From assembly GCF_001311135.1 (NCBI RefSeq), contig NZ_BBAG01000013.1, positions 1 through 59,972 on the forward strand: a stretch of DNA of 59,972 nucleotides. Reading direction: 5' to 3'. Below the pieces are notes generated by a model that was given only the letters and a program-made list of their open reading frames with translations, searched no databases and was not told the origin of the DNA. This DNA is from Secundilactobacillus paracollinoides DSM 15502 = JCM 11969 (GTDB lineage: Bacteria; Bacillota; Bacilli; Lactobacillales; Lactobacillaceae). A program made the position numbers and the translations under genes. This document shows, one piece after another, positions 29,985 through 39,992 of the stretch (position 1 is its first letter; each line of letters opens with the position of its first letter).

Positions 29985-30254
29985 ATGATTAAGCAGGCGA
30001 CCAAAAATGCAACGATGTGGATGATAATCGGACTGATTCTGGACATTGTTTTCGAACCAATTGGCTTTCTTTTTCACCACCCCATGGATGGCCTATTTGG
30101 TCTGATTCATAACGTCTTGCAGTCACCTAATGTCGGCGCAGCAACACTCTTTTCGGTGGGTGCCCTGCTGATTGTATGGGTGTTACTTGTCCTCTTCTTT
30201 ATCCTTATTGGCCTTACTACTAACCCCACGAGTAAAGACGATAATCAACACTAA
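29985..30254 (+). CDS. Small membrane protein, paralog 2
   Basis: Membrane protein of 89 aa, same layout as the gene before it: helix 1 MWMIIGLILDIVFEPIGFLF, linker GLFGLIHNVLQSPNVGA and helix 2 VGALLIVWVLLVLFFILIG. The start follows AGAGAGGACC. A separate gene 80 bp after paralog 1. Function unknown. Confidence 0.7.
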   Translation: MIKQATKNATMWMIIGLILDIVFEPIGFLFHHPMDGLFGLIHNVLQSPNVGAATLFSVGALLIVWVLLVLFFILIGLTTNPTSKDDNQH

Positions 30255-30269
30255 TCTAAAACAGCATAC

Positions 30270-30306
30270 AAAAAAGCCATCTGACTACGCGGTCGGATGG
30301 CTTTAA
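30270..30306. terminator. Bidirectional terminator
   Basis: AAAAAGCCATCTGAC and GTCGGATGGCTTT pair; between convergent genes. Confidence 0.75.
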
Positions 30307-30338
30307 ATGTGTGTTAGTCATTGATTAGCAGCTGAGTC

Positions 30339-30854
30339 TTATTCGCCCCAAGCAGCTAACCCTTGTGTGTTGTATAAGCTGACAGCGGCATCGATTTGAG
30401 CATCGACGTCACCACTGCTGATGTGCATGTTTTGGAATAACCCATAAGCACCACTAGATGCGTTCACAACAGTTGGTTCCCAGTTTGATTCACGGGTGAT
30501 GATGGTGTTCCAAGTTGATGCTGAAACGCCAGTCCGTGAAGCCATTTGGCTCAAGACGTATGATTGTTCGCTTGAGCTTAAGGCTGCTGAAGAAGTCGTT
30601 GTGCTCGTTGATGCTGAACTAGTCGTTGAACCAGTTGAGCTGTAGTTGTTGTATGAGCTGTAAGTTGGTGTCGAGTATGATGAATACGATGGGGTACTTG
30701 ATGAGTAGCCGTAGCCAGAATATGATTGGCTGTATGAAGGGGCTTGACTTGCGTATGCAGAGGTAGTTGATGCGTTTGAGGTAACGGCACCTGCAGCGAC
30801 TAAACCAAAGGTAACTGCGGTGGTAGCGAGAATTTTGTTTACAATATTTTTCAA
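30339..30854 (-). CDS. Secreted transglycosylase-like protein, Ser/Tyr-rich
   Basis: Exported protein of 171 aa. TTG 30854 lies ten bases after TTAGGAG and starts a signal peptide ([20 protein letters not shown], cleavage near SNAS). A long low-complexity region of Ser, Tyr and Thr follows (about residues 30-100), then a C-terminal domain beginning [15 protein letters not shown] with the catalytic Glu of [19 protein letters not shown] and a GLFQNM stretch, as in lactobacillus resuscitation- or Apf-like muralytic proteins. The linker probably spans the wall. Intact. Confidence 0.8.
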   Translation of the reverse strand: MKNIVNKILATTAVTFGLVAAGAVTSNASTTSAYASQAPSYSQSYSGYGYSSSTPSYSSYSTPTYSSYNNYSSTGSTTSSASTSTTTSSAALSSSEQSYVLSQMASRTGVSASTWNTIITRESNWEPTVVNASSGAYGLFQNMHISSGDVDAQIDAAVSLYNTQGLAAWGE

Positions 30855-31335
30855 GATATACACTCCTAATAGTAGAAATCTGGATCTTCCGTTTACGTTC
30901 AATAGCTGACTAACACGAGTCAACAGGTACGAGTTTAACGACTCATTGTTAGTGTTTCGTAACGGGTATTTTAAGGATTTGCGTCAATCATGCAGTTCGT
31001 CGACATTTTGTAATAAACCGTAATATTTGTAACATTAGAAATCTTTGTACAAAACCGGCACACGGGTGATGAGAATGGGCGTGAGCCGTGTTCAAATTCA
31101 CCGAAATAATAGGCGAATTGGTCAAATTTGTGTGTTTTAGTCATAAACTGTAACGAAAAATATTGGACGTTTTTGGTGGAAAATTGCGTTATTTCTTGAA
31201 TTTTTTGACTGAATTCAGATTTTTTTGATTTCGCAATCGTATTTTTTCGGTTTTCTTCTATATAAATAGTGACAAAAACACCACTCTTAGAATCCAAGTG
31301 GTGTTTTTATTAGGTAGTTAAATGGTGTTATGATG
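30855..31335. other. AT-rich non-coding stretch with a lone terminator
   Basis: No gene is supported; frames here lack ribosome sites. A good bidirectional terminator (31273-31309) with arms AAAAACACCACT and AGTGGTGTTTTT stands with no gene directly before it on the plus strand. A TATAAAT box at 31260 is too close to it to make more than a tiny RNA. Confidence 0.45.
31273..31309. terminator. Bidirectional terminator, orphan
   Basis: AAAAACACCACT and AGTGGTGTTTTT pair around an 11-base loop. On the minus strand it would stop transcripts leaving the composite repeat at 31336. Confidence 0.75.
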
Positions 31336-31890
31336 CCGCTTCGTTCCGCCGTTCGGCTCTGCAGGCTGAGGTGGGTCGCTCTGGGGAGCTAGTGAATGTC
31401 TGGTCATAAATTCAAGGATCTCCTACGTCTCCCGTGTTCGTAACCGACCCAAGAACGGTCGCTAACGAACACCGACACCACAGCCTGCAATGCCGACCGG
31501 CTCCACTGTGCTACGATACTTGTCATAGTCTTCGTAGATGGTGAGTCTTCGAAAATGGCTTCATGAAATCTGTTAAACAAGCGTTACCAGTGACTAACAA
31601 ATTGTGAGAAGCATTGCTAACAAAGGACTATCAGCAGTCGAGGGCGAATTCTCCTAGAACTCGATTTAACGCCAATGTGATACTTTATGGATTGAAAAAC
31701 TAAGCTCAATATCAGTGGAATGGAGCAATTTGGCACGGTATCGTGGTGTCGATGTCACTTGATGGCCGTCCTTTGGCCATTTAGTGACATGCGAGACGAT
31801 GAAGATCCATTCGAGAGCTGCGCAGCAGAAATCGAATTAGCTTCATCGCGAGCCACTTCGATACCGTGCCAAATTGCGGAATGCAACGGA
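31336..31890 (-). repeat. Composite foldback repeat, inverted (B4 + spacer + A7)
   Basis: Read on the minus strand: A7 is 31714-31890 and B4 is 31336-31518; 555 bp. The A end lies 24 bp after the leuD stop, in the sense direction of leuD. B4 has the inner hairpin GTGTTCGT / ACGAACAC in place of GTGTTCCT / AGGAACAC of B3 and B5. Confidence 0.84.
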
Positions 31891-31913
31891 CTGTTCATCT
31901 CTAATCCCAAAAT

Positions 31914-32498
31914 CTAGTTAAAGTCCGGAATAGCCGCTTCATAAGCGTCAATCTTGTCTTCATACTGCATGGTAATGGCGATGTCATCCAGTCCGTTGAC
32001 GAATTTGTGTTTCCAAAGCGGATCAATGTCAAATTTGAACGTCTTGCCGGCATAGCGAACTTCCTGGTTGGGAAGATCGACAGTAATTTCGGCGTCAGCA
32101 GGAGCTGCCGCTAAGAATTCACGCTGGTCTACCGGTAAAATAATCGCCAGCAACCGGTTTTTCGTGCTGTTCATGTAGAAGATATCGCTGTAACCACCAG
32201 CGATGACGACTTGGAAACCGTAATCCTTCAGTGCCCAAACGGCGTGTTCACGCGATGAGCCACAGCCGAAGTTGTCGCCGGTGATGAGAATGTTGGCGCC
32301 TTGGCGCTCCGGTTTGTTTAAGATGAAATCAGGATTGGGCTTGTTGGGTGACGTGTAGCGCCAGTCGTAAAACAAGTTTTTGCCATAGCCGACCTTCAGG
32401 ATGTTTTTCAGAAATTGCTTGGGAATCAGTTGGTCGGTATCGATGTTTTCCTTCATTAATGGGACCGAGGTACTTGTAATGGTTGTGATGGGTTTCAT
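31914..32498 (-). CDS. leuD: 3-isopropylmalate dehydratase small subunit
   Basis: Small subunit of isopropylmalate isomerase, 194 aa, last gene of leuABCD. The swivelling-domain motifs are present: [14 protein letters not shown] near the start, [14 protein letters not shown] in the middle, and [10 protein letters not shown] near the end. The ATGA overlap with leuC indicates translational coupling. Intact. The only structure after the stop is the composite repeat, which may serve as the 3' end. Confidence 0.93.
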   Translation of the reverse strand: MKPITTITSTSVPLMKENIDTDQLIPKQFLKNILKVGYGKNLFYDWRYTSPNKPNPDFILNKPERQGANILITGDNFGCGSSREHAVWALKDYGFQVVIAGGYSDIFYMNSTKNRLLAIILPVDQREFLAAAPADAEITVDLPNQEVRYAGKTFKFDIDPLWKHKFVNGLDDIAITMQYEDKIDAYEAAIPDFN

Positions 32499-33871
32499 GC
32501 GGTGACACCTTCCTTTCTGATATCGATAAAGTGGCCGTTGATGGCAGCGTAAGCAACCATTGCCGGGCTAGCGAGGTGGGTTCGAGACCCTGCACCCTGC
32601 CGCCCCTCAAAGTTTCGGTTTGAGGTTGACGCACAGTGGACGCCAGCTGGCACTTGGTCGGGATTCATACCCAAACAAGCGGAGCAGCCAGGTTCACGCC
32701 AATCACAGCCGGCATCCTTGAAAATTTTATCCAGTCCGAGTGCTTCAGCACGTTCTTTGATGGTCCGTGACCCGGGAACGACAAGGGCGGTGACCTGTGG
32801 CGCAATGTGATGGCCTTTAAGGACATCTGCTGCAATCTTCAGGTCAGAGAGCCGCCCGTTGGTACATGAGCCAAAAAAGGCGAATTCAATGGGAATTTCG
32901 GGTGCGGTTTGACCTGGCTTCAAGCCACATAGTCGTACGCTTTTTGATCATCATCGTTTTGAATTTCTGGAAATGGTTTGTCAACCGGCACGGCCATCCC
33001 GGGATTGGTGCCCCATGAGACAAAGGGTGCCAGATCACTGACGTCAAAGTCAACGATGCGGTCGAAGGCGGATTCGTCATCGGTGTAGAACTGTTTCCAG
33101 TAGGCGATGGCCTTATCCATATTTTTAGGCGCGTACTTGCGGCCGGCAACGTAGTCAAAAGTGGTTTGGTCGGGTTGAATCGACCCCATTTTAGCGCCAC
33201 CTTCAACGGCCATGTTGCACAGCGTCATCCGTTCTTCCATGCTCATGGCTTCAATCGTGTCGCCATAGAACTCGGCTGCGTAGCCGGTCCCGAAAGCAAC
33301 CCCTTCGCGGGCGATGATGCCCATGATGATGTCCTTGGCGAACACGCCGTGGGGGAGTTTACCGTGGACATGGATGCCCATGGTCTTCGGTTTCGTTTGC
33401 CAAATGGTTTGTGTGGCGAGCACGTGTTCAACTTCGCTGGTCCCAATGCCAAACGCAATTGAGCCAAAGGCACCATGGTGGAAGTGTGCGAGTCGCCGCA
33501 GACAATGACCATCCCTGGCTGAGTCAGGCTAATTGTGGGCCGATGACGTGGATGATGCCTTGGTCTTCATGACCCATGCCGGCTAACCGCACGCCAAATT
33601 CCTTTGCGTTCTTGCCAAGGGTGTCGATCTGTTTCTTTGAAATAGCATCCTTGACGTTAAAAATATCCTGGGTGGGCACGTTATGGTCCATCGTCGCAAA
33701 ACTCTTGTCGGTCCGGCGAACTTTGCGGTTGTTTTCACGGAGGCCTTCAAAAGCCTGTGGTGACGTGACTTCGTGTAATAGATGCAGATCAACGTAGATC
33801 AATTGCGGATCGCCGACGTCACCGGTAATGACGTGACGGTTCCAGATTTTATCAAACATGGTTTGGCTCAT
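32495..33871 (-). CDS. leuC: 3-isopropylmalate dehydratase large subunit (three frameshifts)
   Basis: Iron-sulfur large subunit of about 459 aa. VCGDSHTST is the substrate loop, and [11 protein letters not shown] and [12 protein letters not shown] supply cluster Cys residues; the start reads [11 protein letters not shown]. One-base losses lie near 33528 (TTAGCC for TTAGGCC on the coding strand), 33480 (ACCATGG for ACCCATGG) and 32929 (GTGGCTT for GTGGGCTT). Mended, it is full length. It overlaps leuB by 20 bp and leuD by 4 bp. Confidence 0.9.
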
Positions 33872-34925
33872 AGTTATGCTGACCTACTTTCTTAATCGTT
33901 TTAATAATCGTATCGGTAACTTCATCGGTGGTTGCGGTGCCGCCAAGGTCGGGGGTGACGATCTGGTCGTCAATGGCCTGGTCAACGGCGGTCATGATCG
34001 TGTCAGACAGGTCCTGGCGGTCAAACGAGTTGGCCAGCATCATGGCGACCGACTTGATCATGGACAGCGGGTCGGCGATGCCCTGGCCCGCAATGTCTGG
34101 TGCTGAACCGTGGATGGGTTCGTAAAGCGCTGGGCCATCGGTGCCCTTACTCATAGAAGGGATGGTGCCAAGCGACCCGGTAATTTGGGCGGCTTCGTCA
34201 CTGAGAATGTCGCCGAAGAGGTTTTCCGTCAAAATCACATCAAACTGACCAGGGTTTGCGATGATCTTCATTGAAGCGGCGTCGACATAACTGGTGTCGT
34301 AGGTCACTTCGGGATAGTCGGCAGCAATGCGGGCGGTGATTTTACGCCAGAATTTGCTGGTGTCCAACACGTTGGCTTTATCCACGAGGGTGACGTGCTT
34401 GCGGCGTTTCATGGCCATTTCGAAGCCAACCTTAACGATGCGTTCAATTTCGTTTTCTGTGTAACGCATGGTGTCCAGCGCGTAGGTTTCGTGTGTTTCT
34501 CGCGGTGTACCAAAATAGATACCGCTGGTCAGTTCACGGACGATGACGAAATCAACTGGGGATTCATTTCTAATAGGCGAGTACTGACGCATTGCCGGAC
34601 TGATCACGGTTGGACGGATGTTGGCAAAGAGATTGAGCGCTTTGCGAATCTCCAACAACCCCGTTTCAGGGCGACGCTCAGCTTTGTCCCACTTGGGGCC
34701 GCCGATTGCGGAGAGCAGCACGGCGTCGGCTTGTTTGCAGGTGGCTAACGTGGAAGCGGGTAATGGGTCACCTAGCTTATCGATGCCTTCACCGCCAAAT
34801 GGCACGGGGTGGAGGTCGTAATCAAAATTCTCGTTTTCAGTAACAGCGGCCAGCACCTTTAACCCGGCAGCCATGATTTCAGGGCCAATGTAGTCCCCGT
34901 TAAGAACGGCAATTTGTGCAGTCAT
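33852..34925 (-). CDS. leuB: 3-isopropylmalate dehydrogenase
   Basis: NAD-dependent oxidative decarboxylase of 357 aa. The N-terminal motif is [14 protein letters not shown] (usual form GDGIGPE), with [14 protein letters not shown] and LTSGIYFG as substrate sites and [13 protein letters not shown] as the catalytic Asp region; the adenosine loop is [18 protein letters not shown]. Start ATG 34925 overlaps the leuA stop (TAATG), with GAGGTGA inside leuA. Intact and of normal length. Confidence 0.93.
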   Translation of the reverse strand: MTAQIAVLNGDYIGPEIMAAGLKVLAAVTENENFDYDLHPVPFGGEGIDKLGDPLPASTLATCKQADAVLLSAIGGPKWDKAERRPETGLLEIRKALNLFANIRPTVISPAMRQYSPIRNESPVDFVIVRELTSGIYFGTPRETHETYALDTMRYTENEIERIVKVGFEMAMKRRKHVTLVDKANVLDTSKFWRKITARIAADYPEVTYDTSYVDAASMKIIANPGQFDVILTENLFGDILSDEAAQITGSLGTIPSMSKGTDGPALYEPIHGSAPDIAGQGIADPLSMIKSVAMMLANSFDRQDLSDTIMTAVDQAIDDQIVTPDLGGTATTDEVTDTIIKTIKKVGQHNYEPNHV

Positions 34926-36095
34926 TAGGCGCTCACCTCGTTTGTCGCATGGATTTGCGACATAATTCGGGTCAAATCCTCTTCGGAAACGATATCCGTG
35001 TGATCGGCACAATCCTTGAAGACGGGGAAGATGGCCTTCATGGCCTCGCGGTCGACGCTGAAGCCCATTTCGTTGAGCTTGTCCATCACAGCGTGGGAGC
35101 CTGACAATTTGCCAAGTGGCAGTGAGGTTTTGGCAGCCCCAACGGATTCAGGCGTGAGAATCTCGTAAGTTTGCGGGTTCTTCAACATGCCATCTTGGTG
35201 GATCCCTGATTCATGAGCGAAGGCGTTAGCACCGACGACCGCTTTGTTATGCGGAACGGGCATCTTCGCATAGTCGCTGATCATGTCACTGGTTTTCTTG
35301 GTTTCTTTCATATTGATGTTGTTCTCAGCGTCGTAGTAGTCTTTACGAACGTACATGGCGACAGCGACTTCTTCAAGGGCGGCGTTGCCGGCACGTTCGC
35401 CGATGCCGTTGATCGTCCCTTCGATTCGGGTCGCACCGTTTTCAATTGAGGCCAGGCTGTTGGCAACAGCCATTCCGAGGTCATCGTGACAGTGAACGGA
35501 GAAGGTGATGTCGTCAAAGGCTGGAATGTTTTCACGCAGGTTCTTGAAGAGGGCGGCAAACTCTACTGGGTTGGTATAGCGACGGTGTCAGGAATGTTGA
35601 TGACGGTTGCACCCGCATCAATGGCGGCCTGGATGGAGTCAACCAGGAAGTCTGGCTCAGTCCGGGTAGCATCTTCTGGAGAGAGCTCAACGATGTCAAA
35701 GAATTTGTGTGCATATGTAACGTGTTCGGTAATGGAATCGATCACTTGCGCCTTCGTCATATGTAATTTGGAGTCCCGATGAATCGGCTGGTGGCGATGA
35801 AGACGTGAATTTGTTTATGGGCGGCGTCTGCGGTTGCCTTGACACAAGCATCGATGTCGCCTTTACGGGCCCGCGCTAGTCCGGTAACGCGGACCTTCTT
35901 CACGGCGCGTGCGACGGCTTGGACGGCGTCAAAATCCTCCTTAGAAGCAACGGGGAATCCAGCTTCAATCACGTCAACACCCCAGTTTTCAAGCTGTTTT
36001 GCGATCGCGATCTTTTGTTCAACATTGAAGTTCACACCAATGGTTTGTTCGCCGTCACGCAGCGTCGTATCGAAAAATTGAATTTGTTTTGTCAT
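34925..36095 (-). CDS. leuA: 2-isopropylmalate synthase, short form (two frameshifts)
   Basis: Condenses acetyl-CoA with 2-oxoisovalerate. [17 protein letters not shown] is the metal and catalytic start, and [15 protein letters not shown] the HxH metal motif. Losses near 35760 (AGCCGATT for AGCCCGATT) and 35578 (GTCGCTAT for GTCGGCTAT) break it. Mended it is 390 aa. That is about 120 residues shorter than the usual bacterial enzyme. The leuB overlap shows the end is genuine, so the C-terminal leucine-binding domain is absent. AAGGAGGTC precedes the ATG at 36095. Confidence 0.88.
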
Positions 36096-36127
36096 AGAAA
36101 TGACCTCCTTATAATTTAAAATCCAAG

Positions 36128-36223
36128 TAACAAATAACACCCCATTCAATCGAATAGGGTGTTTCGTCAAAGCCCCATTCGATAACGCAAACAGGACTCG
36201 ACAAGTTAAGATGTCTAGTCCTG
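36128..36223 (-). promoter_or_regulatory. Attenuator of the leu operon
   Basis: On the minus strand, after the leader peptide stop: a hairpin CAGGACT / AGTCCTG (36191-36223), then CGAATGGGG (36173-36181), which can pair with CCCTATTCG (36151-36159), or that segment can pair with the downstream GAATGGGGTGTT to give a terminator-like stem (36136-36163) followed by a T-rich run. These exclusive pairings are the logic of ribosome-controlled attenuation. Confidence 0.7.
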
Positions 36224-36225
36224 GG

Positions 36226-36303
36226 TTATAGTAATAAGGCTAACGCAAAGGTTACAACAGCAGCAGTTTTAACTTGTGATTGTGAGACAAATTGGTTTTT
36301 CAT
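36226..36303 (-). CDS. leu leader peptide
   Basis: Leader frame of 25 codons with a strong site (CGGAGG, eight bases before the ATG). It reads [16 protein letters not shown] followed by VTFALALLL; five of the last six codons are GCG TTA GCC TTA TTA CTA up to TAA, so four leucine codons stand at the end. Stalling there for lack of Leu-tRNA would decide the fold of the attenuator that follows. Too short for ordinary gene finders. Confidence 0.78.
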   Translation of the reverse strand: MKNQFVSQSQVKTAAVVTFALALLL

Positions 36304-36337
36304 TGTTGTAACCTCCGTTCGTTTTTTGTATGCAATC

Positions 36338-36366
36338 AATCTACCATACATTATGAGAGTGAACAA
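36338..36366 (-). promoter_or_regulatory. leu operon promoter
   Basis: Minus-strand TTGTTC (36361-36366) and TAGATT (36338-36343), spaced 17 bp, with the leader peptide start about 30 bp downstream. Confidence 0.55.
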
Positions 36367-36536
36367 CCATTATTCTCATAGAAATCACATATATTCCATA
36401 TTGAATAGTGTTTTTGACTGTTCTTATGTGATTAGTGGCACATTGAAAAGATTTTCAATTTATTTTTATGCTTGTTTGGAATATTTCCGATGTAATTACC
36501 GGTAAATGCTGGATTATAGCGGATTGTGGTTGGATG

Positions 36537-36910
36537 GCGCTACATTCCGTAATTTGGCACTCCACCGTGGGTGGCTCGCGATGAAGCTAATTCGATTGTC
36601 GCCTTGCGCCACTCGAATGGATCTTCATCGTCTCGCATGGCTCTAAGCGGAGAGAACCACTCCGCTAAGTGCCATCGACACCACAGTTCCGTGCCAAATT
36701 ACTGCATTTCGCTCACTTTGCGCTAACTGCAAACCTTTGATAAGTATTGAAATTGCATTAAAGCTAGTTCGATGATTATCCGCACTTGACTGCAATGCTC
36801 TTCATTCAGAGGCAACCAGTAGACAAAGTATTGAGTGTCAATCTTTGACTGCCTAATGCGGGGCCAATATTGTGCAAATTAAGTAGTAGTGCTGGTATGT
36901 CGCAACGTGA
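36537..36910 (+). repeat. A-family foldback repeat, copy A8
   Basis: A8 is 36537-36712, with the spacer motif at about 36755-36795. Its P3 differs wholly from other copies yet still pairs: GGCTCTAAGCGGAG / CTCCGCTAAGTGCC. No B part is seen before A9. This copy does not follow a plus-strand gene. Confidence 0.82.
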
Positions 36911-37007
36911 TGAGTCATGAAAGTCTCAAAATTTAAAGTAAGCATTAGTAGTTGCGTTATGAATCCTGCTAGTTTAGTAAGGAGCATTGCTGTTAATAGA
37001 CTGAATA

Positions 37008-37329
37008 GCAGTCGAGGGCGGATTCTCTACGAACTTGGTTTAACACCATTGCGATGCTTGACTAGTGATAAAATGGCGGCTCTCAGTAAGTGGAATGCAG
37101 CAATTTGGCAGGCTGTCGTGGTGTCGACATCAGTTAGCGACCGTTCTTTGGTCGGTTACTGATGTGCGAGTCGACTGAGATCCACTCGAGAGCTGCGCAG
37201 CAGAAATCGAGTTAGCTCAGTCGCGAGCCACTACGACGGCCTGCCGAATTGCGGAATGCAACGGACTATCACCTGAAATTTGAAGGACCCCGGTACAGCC
37301 TGCAGAGCCGACCGGCGCAACGCAGCGAA
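37008..37329 (-). repeat. A-family foldback repeat, copy A9 (inverted), with B remnant
   Basis: A9 is 37089-37265 on the minus strand with its spacer at 37008-37088. The terminal stem reads GGCAGGCTGTCG / CGACGGCCTGCC, another paired variant. A B right end (GAGCCGACCGGCGCAACGC) is at 37305-37323, on the wrong side and in plus orientation relative to A9. It may belong to A8, with A9 inserted between. Confidence 0.75.
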
Positions 37330-37341
37330 CGATAACAACTA

Positions 37342-37392
37342 AAAACCCCAGCCAACAACGCAAAGGGGCTTTGCATTATCAGCTGGGGTTTA
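37342..37392. terminator. Terminator of xylQ
   Basis: AAAACCCCAGC and GCTGGGGTTT pair around an inner hairpin AAAGGGGCTTT; T tracts on both strands. Confidence 0.8.
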
Positions 37393-37435
37393 GTTGGTTA
37401 GTTGATTGTTAAGTGTTGAAAGCTAGACAAGCAAC

Positions 37436-39714
37436 TTATAGAGACAGGGTGGTTGAGCCACCGTCGAGCGTGAATTCGGATACCTTGCCGTCTGCGTGGA
37501 CGTAGACCTTGGAGCTGCCCTTTAAACCGTCGGCGGACAAGGTGATGGTGTTGCCGCTGCGTTCTGCAGTGACGTGACCGGCAGGCTTGCCTTTTTCGTC
37601 AACGACACGGGTGGTTTCGCTGGCACCATCTGCGAATTCGTACAGGTGGATGTCAGGTGAATCGGTGTAATCATATTCAGCGTGTTCCGCGTTGGGATTG
37701 CGTAAAATGATACTATTTTCGCGAGCGAGAACTGGTAAGGTCAGGTTATCGTACGTTTCGTCTAACCAGGCACCGTTCTTGATGTCGTAGGTCTGTTCGT
37801 TAAGGATGTTGGTCCACTTGCCTTCTGGCAGGTAGTACTTCACAGTTCCTTCAGCGTTGAAGATTGGCGCAACTAACAGGCTAGGGCCAAACATGTACTC
37901 GCGTTCGAGAAAGTAGGTGTTGCGGTCTTTCGTGTACTCCATGAAGACAGGGCGCATTAATGGGTCCCAGTTTCATGGGTGTTCACAGCTTCGTTGAAGA
38001 GGTATGGCATCAAGGATAACTTGAGGTCAACGAACTTCTTGGTGTTGGCAACCGCTTCGTCATCAAAGACCCACGGCACCTTGTACTGACCGCTACCATG
38101 GTAACGGGAGTGGGAACTCAGCAGGCCAAATTGGGTCCACCGTTTGTACAGATCAGGGGTTGCTTGTTCCTCAAACCCACTAATATCATGAGCCCAGAAG
38201 CCGAAGCCGGACATCAAGAATGACAGGCCACCACGAAGGGAGTCAGCCATTGACTTGTAGCGTGACAGACAGTCGCCGCCCCAGTGAACAGGGTACTTTT
38301 GTGAGCCGACTGTTGCGGACCGTGCAAAGACGGTTGCCTGGTCGTCGCCTTTTTCTCGTTTGATGAGGTCAAAGACGGTCTCGTTGTATTGCAGGGTGTA
38401 GTAGTTGTGTTAGCGCTTTGGATCAGAACCGTCGAAGAACACTGCGTCATCGACCGGAATCCGTTCACCAAAGTCAGTCTTAAAGCAGTCAACACCCATA
38501 TCAAGCAAGGCTTTCAGCTTAGATTGATACCATTTAACGGCGTCAGGGTTGGTGAAGTCGACGAAGCCGTTGCCAGCTTGCCAGAGATCCCATTGCCAGA
38601 CATTGCCGTCCTTGCGCTTGATAAAGTAGCCGTTATCCTGAGCTTCCTTAAATAGCGGTGATTTTTGGGCGATGTAAGGGTTGATCCAGACACAGACTTT
38701 GATACCGCGGTCGTGAATCTTCTTGATCAGCCCTTTTGGATCAGGGAATTGTTCCTTGTCCCAGAGGAGGGTGCACCATTCAAAGCCCTTTTGCCAGAAA
38801 CAGTCAAAGTGAAAGACATCGAGCGGAATCTTGCGGTCGTGCATGCCGTCGATGAATTTCAGCACCGTTTCGGCACTGTAGTCGGTCGTAAATGAGGTCG
38901 ATAACCAAAGGCCAAATGACCATGCCGGTGGTAGTGCAACTTGGCCGGTCAGACGGGTGTACTTGTTGAGGACATCCTTAGGTGTTGGGCCATCAACGAT
39001 GAAGTATTGTAGCGATTCACCTTCCACACTGAACTGGGTCCGGTCAACATTTTCGGAGGCAATTTCAAAGGAAACCGTTTCTGGTTGGTTGACGAAAACC
39101 CCGTAGCCTTCTGAACTGAGATAGAACGGAATGTTCTTGTAAGCCTGTTCGCTACCAGTCCCACCATCTTTGTTGATGATATCAACGGTTTGGCCGTTCT
39201 TCACTAATGAGGTAAACCGTTCGCCAAGGCCATAGATCAATTCGTCAACACCCATGGACAGTTGTTCGCGCATGTAGTGTTTGCCAGTCGACTTGTCTAA
39301 GATAACGCCCTGGGCCTTTTCCATCGATTTGGTGATCTCCTTACCCTTATGTAAGAAGTCGAGCTCAAAGTGAGATTTATAAGGCACCTTAGCGGTTAAA
39401 TCACCGGACCTAAAGGTGATCTCTTTATCGCCAGTTGTGATATCAATATTTGGATGTTCATTTTCCGATTGGTAAGAAGGTCCCTTATCGTTTTGATCAA
39501 AGTGAATCAGCTTAACACCGATCACGCCTTCAATCGGGGAGGTCAGTTCAATCGTTGACATCCCGAGATTTAATTTGTCGCCGCGTTCGTTAATGTACTT
39601 AAACGGGGCGTAAAGGGTTAACTTGTCGTCCGACTTGCGATAGTCGAAGACTTCTTTTGGGGACTGAATCTCATATTGAGGTCGGTCGAGCCAATAACCA
39701 TCAGTAAACTTCAT
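37436..39714 (-). CDS. xylQ: Alpha-xylosidase GH31 (one frameshift, one in-frame TAA)
   Basis: Alpha-xylosidase of about 759 aa, YicI-like, releasing xylose from isoprimeverose or xyloglucan pieces. The nucleophile Asp is in KTDFGERIP, the acid-base region is ATVFARSATVGSQKYPVHWGG, and LWLSTSFTTDY lies at the start of the barrel. A lost C near 37970 (ACCCATT for ACCCCATT) breaks the frame late. Separately, codon 38410-38412 is TAA between DGSDPKR and HNYYTLQ, where relatives have Met; both sides are in the same frame. It is cytoplasmic (no signal), and shares a divergent promoter region with the symporter. Confidence 0.9.
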
Positions 39715-39744
39715 CTAAAAACACCTCTGTTTTGGATTAATAGA

Positions 39745-39960
39745 AAATTGAATTAATTAATTGTCACGATCAGTGTACCGAATCCGTTTTAAATTGTCAA
39801 CGCTTTCATGAATACTGTAATACTTGATTTTGTCCATTAAACGTTGACATAACGACCTTTAACATCGATTTTACGGTTGGTTGTTCATTTGAACTAATTC
39901 CTTATTGACACGAGAAAACGGTTACAATATAATCGGAGTTAGAAAATTTAATTAATTAAC
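39745..39960. promoter_or_regulatory. Divergent xylQ / xylP promoters with two cre sites and operators
   Basis: xylP: TTGACA (39905-39910), 17 bp, TATAAT (39928-39933), a consensus promoter, with cre-like AGAAAACGGTTACA in the spacer (39913-39926). xylQ (minus): TTGACA (39795-39800), 17 bp, TACACT (39772-39777), with cre TGAAAGCGTTGACA (39795-39808) over the -35. Both starts are followed by TTAATTAATT (39750-39762 and 39948-39959), a shared candidate operator for the ROK regulator at 41412. Confidence 0.82.
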
Positions 39961-39992
39961 CGTCCTACTATTTTGATTACGAGGTGTTTCAT

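Noticed and set aside
30971-31297. 108-codon minus-strand frame
   Set aside because: It is low in complexity, runs through a terminator, and has no ribosome site.
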